DNA from: Diphasiastrum complanatum | Lineage: Eukaryota > Streptophyta > Lycopodiopsida > Lycopodiales > Lycopodiaceae | Assembly (NCBI GenBank): GCA_029204225.1 | Contig: CM055099.1 | Coordinates: forward strand, 67,511,584 to 67,575,583 | Direction of reading: 5' to 3' | Length of the DNA: 64,000 nt | Shown here: in pieces, positions 9,911 through 19,989 of the stretch | Layout of the letters: every line of letters starts with the position of its first letter | How positions within the stretch are numbered: position 1 is the first letter of the stretch | Notes under the pieces: model-generated | The model's input: only the letters and a program-made list of their open reading frames with translations | The model's database searches: none | Told to the model about the DNA's origin: nothing | Position numbers and translations under genes: made by a program

Positions 9911-10790
9911 GAATCGTTGTAAAAAAAAACCCGGAATAAACAAATTTTTTCCTCCTCGCGGCCAAAATTGCGCTACTAAAGGAGGCAATTTTTTTTTTTG
10001 TGAGCTATAGGCGTCCGATCTTTGCATGTGGATAGTCGGCAGGCATCTACTCGGCGATACGGAGGTGGTGTGCACGGTGCCAGGGGGATCTGAGCTTCGT
10101 GGAGAGCAAAACGATCAGTTTTTGATATTTGGTAAGTGTAGGCTTGATTTTTTGCAAGTGTTGACATTGAGCTGTAGGCAACCAAAACGAGCGTAGTTTG
10201 GCTCTAGACCACCTTTCTTCATGCCCACAGTGATTCTTACGGCATCAGTTTCAGCCGTTATGGCACGCCTACTGAGATTTGAACACTTCATTCCAAATGC
10301 TTGTGTATTTTTGCTATTCTCACAAAATGACTTGTGCGTAACCGATTTAGGTGATGTCTGAGCCTAGAATGCATTTCCACATGCCTACAGAGACTCCTGT
10401 GACCTCCGTTCCACCCATCTAGGTTCGTACCACAAATTTCAATTTCCATGTCCTAATTCCATGTTTCTTAGGGTTCAGGCGTGGAGCATCATGCAAGCAT
10501 CTGCCAGGGGCGTGGTTTAGGCCTACACTGCACTCCTTTACACCTGCACGGACTCCCACGCTAACGTCAGTCACCCGTTATCGGTCATACTGAAATAATT
10601 CTATCCCACGCCCTAATACCATGTGTTTTTTGGCACTTGCTATGATGTGTGAATTGGAATCATTGTGATGTATGCTCTGACATTTTGAGCTCTATTTGAG
10701 CCCGGTAATGTTGTTCAATGCAGTATATTTTTTTCTTCATAACGTTTGCTTGCTTATTTTTGTTTGCAGGTTTGATCTCGTGTTGATACG

Positions 10791-12810
10791 ATGCCAGTGC
10801 GGGGCCGAGGCCTTTGGGCCGAGGTTGAGCTTACCGACGGGGATGTGACTAGACACCATGGCTCAGGGACCCGCAGATGGAGATGCTTGCATTGCGGTGG
10901 TCACTTCACAGGATCACTCACCAGGGTTAGGGCTCACTTACTGTGGGTCAGAGGGCCAGATGGGCGGGCATTGGGCATATCTGATTGCCCCAAGATTTTT
11001 GATGAGGAGATGCAGAGGTTGTCTAGTATGTACGGGCCCGATGTTGCATCATAGGGTTCTAGACAAGGACAGGTAGGAGCAGCTACAGGCTCACAGGTAG
11101 GCAGGCAGGGCCTACCACGGGTATAGGGCCTAGTACATTACAGGCAGGTCATGGTACAGGTGCAGGGCCTAGTACATCACGGGCAGGGATGGTACAGGTC
11201 CAGGGCCTAGTATAACACCTTTAGTTCCATCCACAGCAGCAGGGCCTGGTATAGAGCCACGAGCATCAGATGAGCATGTTGGATCAGTGGCAGCGGGTCC
11301 TTCTCGTCCCTCCTCTTCTTCGGCAGCAGATGCACATGCTTCGACAAGTCCTGCTAGAGAGAGTGACACACCCATAGATCAGCCATCCATTGGGCATGCT
11401 AGACCACGAGCGCCACATATACAGTAGAGAGGGGTTAGGCCCAGACAGCGGACCCTTGATCGATGCGGGTGGCAGAGAGAGCAGCAGGCCCGGTGCACTC
11501 CACTTGTTGGTCAGTTCGAGTGCGGCATTCCTTTTGCTGTTGCTGACACTTGGGTGTTCAGGGAGTTCTGCGCACAGATGGCGGCCGTGGATGCTACATG
11601 GACACCTCCCAGGCAGGATGCTTCGTCAGGAGGAGGAGACCATCACGCAGGAGCTGAGTTCCATTCGCTCAGCTTGGCAGACGTAAGTACTTTGTCTTTA
11701 TAAACTCTATGCATGTGTTTAGGGTTTATTGGTGGCGCAATTTTTGCATGTGGCTAATGAGTGTTTTGTGGCAGATATGGATGCATGATATTGAGTGATG
11801 GATGGACCGACCTTCGTCGGCGATCCGTCATCAATGTCTTGGTTTCTTGCCCGCTTGGCACATCATTCCTACGTGGCGTGGATGCCACTCGAGGTGGTGG
11901 AGCCATCAGAACCGACTTTATATGGGAGCATGTTAGAGATGTTATTGCTGACATTGGGGTGGAGCATGTGGTTCAGGTTGTCACCAACAACGCTTCGAAC
12001 CGCAAGCAGATGGGCGAGATTATGATGAGGGAGCACTCCAGCATTGTGTGGACACCCTATGCGTTGCACATTGCATAGACTTTCTCATCCATGACCTGTG
12101 TGCACTTCCATGGATCAGAGAGGTATAGTTTTGTTTTCTTCATCTCAACTACCGTCTAAAATTTTTATTGGATGTCTGTGTTGTAGATCACTTCTACGGC
12201 CATGCGCCTGGTCACTTTTGTCACCACGAAGAGGCATGTGCTGGCCCTATTCCACACCTTCTCGACCCTAAACTTGAAGAAGCCAGCACCCACACGCTTT
12301 GCGTTTTACTTCTTGGTGCTAGAGCGATTGATAGTAGTGAAGGACGCATTGTGGCGGATGGTTTCTAGCGAGGCCTTTGGGGAGTTTAGAGACATCGCAC
12401 ATGCGGCCGTTTTTTGGTCCACTGTGTTCGGTGATGAGTTCTGGACACATGCTAAGGAGATTGTTGGGGTCCTTCTACCCATTTTTAGAGTGCTGCACAT
12501 GGTAGACCGTGAGGGGTGCATCTCAGTCTCATTTACGAGTTCATGGACCGCATCGGCGAGGGCATTTTGACGTCAACCTTGGACGAGCACAGGTATGACT
12601 CTTCAGTGTCTAGTTTGTTGTTTCTCAGTCAAGTTTGATGCGTTTCTTTTATGCTACGGTGCACTGATTATTGTAATTTGTTTGCTACAGGAGGGACGAG
12701 ATGGGAGGCCAGATGGGACTTCTTCCACCGACCCATCCACGTCGTAGCCCACATGTTGCACCCCTTGTGGCACTCTACCTGGGAGAGGGACGATCCGGAG
12801 CTATACTAGG
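10791..12810 (+). pseudogene. hAT transposase (BED finger, DUF659), decayed, at least four exons
   Basis: The start at 10791 (MPVRGRGLWAEVELTDGD) follows a likely splice acceptor TTTTGTTTGCAG. Residues 30-65 hold the plant BED-type finger: WRCLHCGGHFTGSLTRVRAH, with GISDCPK after it. After a poorly kept linker comes an intron (11683-11774, GTAAGT...GCAG), then DUF659 with MILSDGWTDLRRRSVINVLV, GTSFLRGVDA and HVVQVVTNNASN, the catalytic-region blocks of this group. The reading frame shifts near 12074, before the second intron (12123-12186). The next exon has FVTTKRHVLALFHTF, RFAFYFLVLERL and FWSTVFGDEFW, with another frame change near 12510 before FMDRIGEGI. A third intron (12593-12690) leads to RWDFFHRPIHVVAHMLHP, a block usually found just before the hAT dimerisation region; that region itself is absent. 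The product would be a nuclear DNA transposase and is inactive. Confidence 0.85.
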
Positions 12811-12942
12811 GATGGGTGGAGTCCCCATTTTGGTGCCACGTGGCCCAATATTATATATTATGATGATCCTATTCACAACAGTGTCATGATTCAGTACTGT
12901 TCTTTGTGGTTTTAGTTCGGTAACTTCGGTTTTATGGTTTAT

Positions 12943-12948
<6 letters not shown>

Positions 12949-13018
<70 letters not shown>
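12949..13018. repeat. (GA)n microsatellite, 70 bp, inside the hAT
   Basis: This is a pure GA run within the 3' non-coding part of the transposon. A shorter imperfect relative (GAGAGAGCGAGAGAGCGAGAG) lies at about 13132-13155. Confidence 0.97.
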
Positions 13019-13021
<3 letters not shown>

Positions 13022-13430
13022 TTGAAAAACGATTCTATATGGTTGAAAAATGTTTCATGGTTTAGAATGAGTCAGCAGGGTTTTTGTTCAGCATGATTCA
13101 GCATGGTTTTTGTTCAGTTTGTTGTGAGCTGAGAGAGCGAGAGAGCGAGAGAGGGAGAATCCTATTATGAACACATTGGGGCATTCTCTTTTTTTGGTTA
13201 ATTTTTTATATTAAAAGGAGCTATAGCATAAACCTGGGAGTTAGTGCACCTAAATTGGACCATCCTGCCCCCGAAACAGTCGGCAAACTACATAGTAATA
13301 ATGCTCTTAATCAAAGCTTTCATTTGATACCCATATTGCCCAAAAAAAAATCCAAGAAAAAAAAAAAACGATTCTGGAATTTTTCTGAATCGCGATTCGG
13401 ACCGCGATTCCGAATCGCAGTGCATCTATG

Positions 13431-13439
13431 CCTTAAACC
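13431..13439. repeat. Right target-site duplication of the hAT
   Basis: This is the exact match of 9872-9880, directly after the right end ...GCATCTATG. Confidence 0.8.
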
Positions 13440-14936
13440 TGCAAAGAAAATCACAAAAACAAACATAATATGAACAAATTCGCAGATTTTGATATCAATG
13501 ATGCATAAAAGACACAAAAAGCATTCACAAAGCATTCTCCAACTAGGAAACTGTATGAATATTAATTGTCGCCGATAGCTCAGGCAGATCTCCAACTAAG
13601 ATCTCCAAAATAGTACAACTCCCCTACAAGAAGCCCAAGACTCAAAATGATCAAAGCTACTAAATGACCAGCCTTAGTGGCTATTTATAGTGGACAAAAC
13701 CTACCACCCTTCAAATAGAAATGGAAGGAAGGTGAAATTCAAGAATTAGGGCCAAAATTAGAAAACCAAGTAAATGTTGTTTCTAGGCCTGTCACATGTA
13801 ATATAACTACATGTCCAAAAATATTGTCAACAATAGAAAAGGATGGACTATAATGTATGTTTATAACATAAAGCTAACGAACTTTCTTACGTAAAAGTTC
13901 TATTACTTTTATATTTTGTTAAAATTACTTTGCCAAGAGAAAATTTACTTCAATTAAATATGGAATGAAGTTCAATAAGAAAAGAACAAAAGTAATGCAT
14001 TCGAGGGAAAAGTATTTGTATGGATGGAAAAGTATGTGTGTTGAGCACTGAAATGAATAGATGTCAAATTCTATCTGAATGTCATTCCTCATTGAGTGTT
14101 GGGCACTTGAGAATATACAAAATATTCGCTTAGATTTGAAAAGCATTTTATTGGCCCAAGATTAAACCTTCTATAGATTCATTTGTTGTCTTGAAGCACA
14201 ATTGGGCATCTATTTAGGTTGGTCAAATGGCCAGTGAAATAGCTGATATTTTGTAACTTCAGAAAGTGCATTTATTTAGATGTTGTGAGTAATGCAGAAA
14301 GCATCATTTTAGTTGGAGGAACTTCTGTTTCAAAGATCTGTTGTTTAGATTATGCATGAATGGGGAAATAATAGGTCCTTCAAGTCCAAATGAAAACATC
14401 TGCCTGTCAAAAGCCTGGTTAAGAACTTTCACAGTTAGCTGACACTTTGGTCTGGCAGTCAAGCACATGAATTGAATGGTAACACTGCAAGTAAAAAAGG
14501 CCATGTTTGGGGGAGCTAGAAGTTGAAAGTAGCTTAACCATCTTATGATGACATCTTCCCTGTCATAGAGAATCTGTGTTGCTACTTTAGTCATTAGGTT
14601 AAGCCTGCTTGCAGCTTTCTCAAGAAGGTGGAAGAGCATGTCCTTGTATACTCTGTTTTGATGATTAAAGGATCATAGTACTTGGCTTCTAGGTCGTTAA
14701 ACTTTGTGAGTGGCTTAACATCATGTGCTTGAATGTAGTGTATCTATTTCGTTGGGCATGCAAGACTGTCCCTTTAATAGATTCTTCCAGTTATAGAACT
14801 TTCAAGAGGACTTATGGGTGTTCTGAAAACAGGAATTTAAGGTCCTCTAGGAGTCTTTCATGTAAATCTTGTGGATTACCTTTGTTCCTGTTTCTAAGTT
14901 CTAACCCTTTTGTGGTCTCTACATTTCCGTTAACAG
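13440..14936. other. Non-coding sequence between the hAT and the carrier exons; TATA-like site on minus strand
   Basis: No convincing gene is seen. On the minus strand CTATAAATAG lies at 13690-13681 and is followed downstream by CT-rich sequence, which would suit a promoter or an LTR, but no primer site or LTR ends were found. The rest (about 13800-14936) is AT-rich and ends in the splice acceptor of the carrier exon at 14937, so at least its right part is probably intron. The 111-residue minus frame at 14304-14639 shows no domain. I looked here for the missing first exons of the carrier and did not find them. Confidence 0.4.
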
Positions 14937-16687
14937 GCCCTGGGTGGTGATAATCCAGTCCACACTCCACTATGGATTAAAGTTACTGCAGGTGCGTGCG
15001 CAGGTGTTATTGGTAGCACTATTGCAAATCCCACCGATGTTGTGATGGTTCGTATGCAGGGGCCGGAGCAGGCTTCTCTAGGAGGTAGGTTTTTGTTCAT
15101 GTCATTCAGATGGTCAATCATTTTTTATGCACGAGCTATGAATACTCAATGTTAGGATGAGGTAATGCCTACCCTTTATTCCGTATACTTTGTTATTTTC
15201 ATCATGAAAGGTTCTTGGATCTACATTTAGCAGAGTAACATTATTACAGGTGGCCTGGGGCTTGTTGGCTGTAAAGCATCAGAAGACAAAGCTGAAAGTT
15301 AATGACTAATTCTCGTAACATATCATGTGAGAGGTTGAGAGGCTTTTAATATTATGCTCTATATTTAAAATGTAACTTGTGGTGCGACTTGGATTCACCT
15401 CAATTCGTTTTATTTCTTGTTTTTGTAAAGTATCTTCTTTCTGCCTTTCAATTGGATTGGATTTAGAGCAGCCAGTTCTTTACCCATTTTGCTCAGCAGT
15501 ATAAATGCAACTTCATAGTCCCTTTAACACACATATTGTTAACTGTTCTCCTTTTCATTAGCTAGTTATTACAGGTTTTTTCCCTTTGTTTATATGCTGC
15601 ACTTTGCATATGTGCTGAAATTTATTACGTTTTTTCTTTTCAGTATTATTAGCTAAGAACATTTCGTGCACACGTTGCAGTTTCTCCTGTGACGGATGGA
15701 TTCCACAGCATCACAGTGGCTCCTTTATTTATGCTTGCTAAATGCTTAAAGTTCACTCGTGTGCTTAAATCATAATCTTCTTTGATGCGTTGAGTTTCCA
15801 TTGAATCTGATTTTGAAGGAAGCTCTGGTCACTGGAAATATCGAGGCACGTTTCATGCCTTTACATCCATTGCAAAACAGGAAGGGATACGAGGTCTCTA
15901 TCGAGGGCTAGGCCCAACAATGCAGCGAGCTGCATTGTTAAATTCAGTTCAAGTACCAAGCTATGACCACACAAAACATACCCTTCTCAATGCTGGTTTG
16001 ATGGAGGAAGGGATACTTTGTCATTTAGCTTCATCAATGACTGCAGGCCTTGCAACTGCACTTGCGATATCACCTGTTGACCTCCTTCGAACAAGGTTTG
16101 TTGTGATTATCTTGGATCCAATCCCAATTCCACTTCTGTTGCTATGAGAAATCTAGACACCTGAGATTACATTGTATGGACTTTCCAGTTGGTTACATTT
16201 TGAGAGTTGGATGTTCAGAACTATGTTTAAAATAATGCAGCAAACTTTTATGGCCTGCCATACCTGCATTTCTAATGAACGAACTATACCCATTTCACAT
16301 AATAGCAAGTATTCAACCAGAAAAGCATTGCAAGAAGAAAGTCTCTGCTATATCTACTCAGGTTGGTTTTGAATTTGCATATAATCTGTTGAGAGGCAAG
16401 TATAGATATCAATATCTTTGACTGCCTGTTAGACTTTGGGTGTTCTAATGCTTGCATTCCTTTGTTGCCTTGAAACAAGGATAATGCAGCAAGGAATTCA
16501 TGCAGATGGCAGTGGAGTACTCTACGCGTCCTCCTTAGACTGTTTGTGGAAAACCTTGCAAGTTGAAGGGCCTAGAAGTTTATACAAAGGGTTCGTTCCA
16601 GTCTGGATGAGAATTGGACCTCATACAGTTATTACATTCTTTATTTTTGAGCAACTCAGGAAAGCATTTGGCATCAACCCATTATGA
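14937..16687 (+). CDS. Mitochondrial carrier family protein (ucpB-like), last three exons seen
   Basis: Three exons splice in one open frame: 14937-15084, 15819-16095 and 16480-16687, with GT donors at 15085 and 16096 and AG acceptors before 14937, 15819 and 16480. They give about 210 residues ending in GINPL. The second carrier repeat has NPTDVVMVRMQ and KQEGIRGLYRG; the third has SPVDLLRTR and VEGPRSLYKGF, the P-x-D-x-x-x-x-R and E-G-x-x-x-x-Y-x-G signatures. Transmembrane-like stretches include VTAGACAGVIGSTIA, CHLASSMTAGLATALAI and GPHTVITFFIFEQL. The C-terminal layout fits plant carriers annotated ucpB-like, which sit in the inner mitochondrial membrane; the substrate cannot be read from the sequence. 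Carriers have about 300 residues, so the first repeat (about 90 residues) is missing. It may lie in exons upstream, beyond the repeats, or be lost. No stop or shift is seen in the three exons. The third acceptor (CCTTGAAACAAG) has a weak pyrimidine tract. Confidence 0.85.
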
Positions 16688-17400
16688 TGTGCCATCTTCT
16701 GATGTTGGAGCCTTGATCTTTTCAGTTAAATATTCTGCCCTTCAATAATGTCACAATGGTAAAGTGGTTTTGTCAGAGCTACTTAGTAGCAGTGGCATCT
16801 GCTATTAAATTTTTTGGATTCTTTCTTTTCAATTATTAGGGTTCTTGATGGTTCCAAAACTGGCCACATTGGTACACTGATATGTTATGATATTTGAATA
16901 TAGTCAGTTCAGTAGTGAAATATTCTTGCTAACTTGCTTCACCAGCATCTGAACTGACTTTGCATGTCATCTACTTTTATGCATGTCTACAAATCTAGAT
17001 CTACCTAATTCAAATTCGTCCTAATCTACAAGGTCATGTGCTCAATTCACATACCTTTGATATATACAATGGCACAAAGTGAATATAGTCCAAATATGAT
17101 CATCTAGACATTGTGCATGTCATGTAGCTCGAGTTTATACATGCTAGAGAATGATATTTACAACTTGTAAATGCACAAGCAAGATGATTTTTCTCATCAA
17201 CCCTTATAGACAAGTTGGATGGCTTTTTATTCTTCACACTTCCCCTTTCTTAACTCTACTTGATAATGGAATTCATCTAATAATAGAACCCACCTAGTTA
17301 TCCTTCCTGAAAGGTTAGGTTTATTTACTAGATGCTTCAATGCATAATGGTTTACATGAAAAACAAAAGGATATCCTAGTAGATAATGCCTAAATTTTTT
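16688..17400. other. 3' flank of the carrier gene, nothing else seen
   Basis: This AT-rich sequence follows the carrier stop codon and probably holds its 3' untranslated region. No clear AATAAA-type signal close to the stop was found, and no further gene or repeat is evident before the gypsy fragment at 17404. Confidence 0.4.
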
Positions 17401-17403
17401 CAC

Positions 17404-18000
17404 TTAGTAGATCATGCCTAATGCCTCTCGCTCTATAGCGGAATAACTTTTTTTGGATGCTACTAGTTGTCTACCAGCATAATAAATTGGATAATCAATT
17501 TTTTGATCATCCTTTTGGCTAAGCACGACACCAATCGCAAATGATGAAGTGTCTACATATACATGAAATTTCTTAGTCCAATCTGGAGGTCTAACTTCAG
17601 TTGCTTCTGCTAAGGACTGCTTTAGTTTTTCAAAAGCATCCTGGTGATCTTGTGACCAGTGATTCTCAACAGATTTCTTTAATAATCTTGTTAAGGGAGT
17701 TACTACTATAGCATACTCTTTTATTGTCCTACAAAAGTATCTTACATGGCCTAAAAATCCCCTAAGCTCGCGTAGATTAGTTGGTTCATTCATTTATAAA
17801 ATCATTTTAACTTTTTCGATATCGGCTTGAATGCCATCTTTTGAAATTTTGTGGCCTAACAAAATGGCTTCCCTCATGCCAAAATAGCATTTTGATGGAT
17901 ACAATTTTCAAGATGTCTCTTGACATCATCTTAAAGTCTTTCTAATGTGTCTAAATGATCTTTAGTGGATGAGTAAACACATAAGTTATCCATTAAGTTT
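17404..18000 (-). mobile_element. Ty3-gypsy pol fragment (end of RT and RNase H), distal part of a split element
   Basis: On the minus strand: NLCVYSSTKDHLDTLERL (after the catalytic region), then GHKISKDGIQADIEKVK, LRELRGFLGHVRYFCR, TPLTRLLKK, AFEKLKQSLAEA and the RNase H start KFHVYVDTSSFAIGVVLSQ with YAGRQLVASKKSYSAIEREAL. This continues the reverse transcriptase seen at 19990-20705; the two parts are separated by a copia-like LTR assembly. The element ends inside RNase H near 17404, so integrase is lost. It is broken, with several breaks. Confidence 0.85.
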
Positions 18001-18282
18001 GAAGAATTGCCAAAAATTGGCAAATCTAGCTTAATCAAAAACCATGTAGCATAATATAGATTTTGTACATAAGTGGATTTCACACATGTGAGGCCAAGAT
18101 GCCACATGGCAATCCACTCCTAATGTAGGTTAGGTCAAGTCCATAGGGTTGGTCATGTCATTTTGGTAGTGATTCCTGAGTTAGCTTCCTTATTACATGC
18201 TGGAAATCCATCTAACTTCACAAAGGAAGTCGAATTTGCTATGTATTCCAAGCTCCCATAGTGAGAAGATAGATTATTTTGT

Positions 18283-18573
18283 TGGAGGATGCAAGCTACG
18301 CACAAAGCAGTTGCATCCAAAAAGGCACAAAAAAGAGTGCATTCATCCCATAAGAAAGTGGAGACTATAACAGAACCCACATATAAGCTCATTGTAGACA
18401 ATGTACCCTAAGGCTTGTCCCCTGGTACCAGCCCTTTTGGGGTCAAAGGGTACATTGTCTACAATGAGCTTATATGTGGGTTCTGTTATAGTCTTCACTT
18501 TCTTATGGGACAAATGCACTCTTTTTGGTGCCTTTTCGGATGCAACCGCTTTGTGCGTAGCTTGCATCTTCCA
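18283..18573. repeat. Inverted repeat: 127 bp arms, 37 bp loop
   Basis: The left arm 18283-18409 and the right arm 18447-18573 are reverse complements with only a handful of differences. Both arms encode, on opposite strands, the same peptide text (STMSLYVGSVIV and DATALCVAC). The loop holds GGTACC. A transcript across it would fold into a long near-perfect hairpin. Confidence 0.9.
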
Positions 18574-18640
18574 ACATCCCCACTCAAGCGAGCATAGGGC
18601 GAAGAAAATCTCCACTTGCTCATTCAAGACCAGAACACTT

Positions 18641-18652
18641 GCTCTGATACCA
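18641..18652 (-). promoter_or_regulatory. Primer-binding site, initiator-Met tRNA type, exact
   Basis: The minus strand reads TGGTATCAGAGC, a 12/12 match to the plant consensus. It fixes a minus-strand copia-like element whose LTR lies to the right (from about 18659). Confidence 0.85.
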
Positions 18653-18710
18653 ATCCGTTGGAATTCGATGTCAATATGTTTGATGAATACAGTGATGAGA
18701 GAACAGTTTT

Positions 18711-18838
18711 GACAGATACCAACGGATGAAGACAATAATGATAAAAGCACAGTGATAACTGTGTTAATAGGATCGCGGATTACTTAGAGAATGGAGATTG
18801 CGAGCTGTTCTTTTGTGTTGAATAAGATTATCAGTGTC
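18711..18838 (-). repeat. LTR segment forming the left arm of an outer inverted repeat
   Basis: This segment matches 19619-19745 in reverse complement (ACCAACGGATGAAGACAATA, then GTGATAACTGTGTTAATAGG and so on). It belongs to the R/U5 part of the LTR next to the primer site at 18641. Confidence 0.85.
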
Positions 18839-19618
18839 TTAGGCTTAGTCTGCTTTTTTCTTTGCAATTTTTGACAGGCAAAAAACCCAACACTGTCGCG
18901 AAAAATCCAAAACTGCCGCCTTTCCACCTTCGGGTCATCTTGAGCAACACTAAGTGTTTTGCGACACTTGTGCTAACTTGGTTTTTTGGCCATTTCAGAC
19001 ACTTCCAGAAATGCGACATTGCTTCGCAAAAAATGCGAAAAATTTAACACTCTACAGAAATACACAGGATTTCAAGTACAGACTGTCTACGTCTTCATGC
19101 TCCAATAACAACAGTTCTAATTAGTCAGCTATTAAGCGATCTTGTAAATGTAAAGCTATAATAATACAAGATCTTCCAGTTGCTATATATGTAATTGAGC
19201 GATTGAAAGGATAGGAGATCAGAGAGATAGGTCTACGACCAAAATTGGTCTTTCAGTAGCTGACTCCTCAGAGTTAGTGATCATAGAGAGAGAGAGATAT
19301 TCAAAATTTTAGCAATTGATTTGAGTCTGTAAGTAGGACCAAGCGCTTATCAACGCAATTGTATTGTGGTCTAATTGTTGTTTTACAACATTATTATACA
19401 GATTCACTACTGTTCTACATCTTTGTATTCTTGTTGAATAAAACTAATTCTCACTCCTCTTACGCAAACATCATTATAAAAAAATGTATGACTATCTCTG
19501 ACGCCTAAGTTTTTCTACATTCTCTTCATATCAGGTTATCAGCGTTAGAGGATTGCATGGCTGTCTCAGGTGCTTAATGGTTTCTACAATCTCTCTTTCA
19601 TGGCAGTCTAAGACTCCT

Positions 19619-19745
19619 ACACTGATAATTTTATTCAACACAAAAGAATAGCTCGCAATCTCTGTTCTCCAAGTAATCCACGATCCTATTAACACAGTTA
19701 TCACTGTGCTTTCATCATTATTGTCTTCATCCGTTGGTATTTGTC
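19619..19745 (+). repeat. LTR segment forming the right arm of the outer inverted repeat
   Basis: This is the reverse complement of 18711-18838 with about 10 differences. It indicates a second LTR copy of the same family in the opposite orientation, about 780 bp away. Confidence 0.85.
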
Positions 19746-19989
19746 AGAACTCTTCATGCAACCAAATCAATTTCTACTTGTTTCTCAGCTTGCAGGTCGT
19801 ACTACAGCTTGTTTCTCACACATGTGGGCTCGAATTTCAATGTTCATTAATGGTTTTGATTGTTAATTATCGTTGTTTGTCAAATTGCCAATCTAGATCA
19901 ACTTTTTTTTGTCTAGTTTTTTGATAGATTGTTAAGCAAGCATCCAACCAGTCTTGTGGATCTTTTGTAGATCCATTTATGGTCCTAAA

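Larger units (their letters stand above)
9881..13430 (+). mobile_element. hAT-superfamily DNA transposon, about 3.55 kb, with target duplications
   Basis: The flanks carry the same 9 bases, CCTTAAACC, at 9872-9880 and 13431-13439, which contain an 8 bp duplication as expected for hAT. The ends are inverted and related: the left end reads CTAGTTGCAGCG and then AATCGCGATTCG, while the reverse complement of the right end reads GCATAGATGCACTGCGATTCGGAATCGCG; both then lead to GAATCGTT and a T- or A-rich run. Inside is a plus-strand transposase gene with BED-type finger and DUF659 regions (10791 to about 12810). The transposase is damaged and its C-terminal dimerisation part is missing, so the element is not autonomous. 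A (GA)n tract lies at 12949-13018. Confidence 0.85.
18010..19985 (-). mobile_element. Copia-like LTR assembly inserted into a gypsy pol
   Basis: This block interrupts the gypsy reverse transcriptase. It contains a perfect initiator-Met primer site on the minus strand (18641-18652), LTR sequence to its right, a hairpin to its left, and a second LTR piece of the same family in the opposite orientation at about 19500-19750. No pol motif was found. The short minus frame at 19867-20079 holds INGSTKDPQDWLDACL, which I could not place. It is broken and rearranged. Confidence 0.55.

Noticed and set aside
14304-14639. A 111-residue minus-strand frame next to the carrier gene
   Set aside because: No domain, no start context, and the region reads as intron or spacer before the carrier exon.
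16172-16372. Plus-strand frame inside the second carrier intron
   Set aside because: The carrier reading frame splices cleanly from 16095 to 16480, and this stretch has no similarity to carriers.
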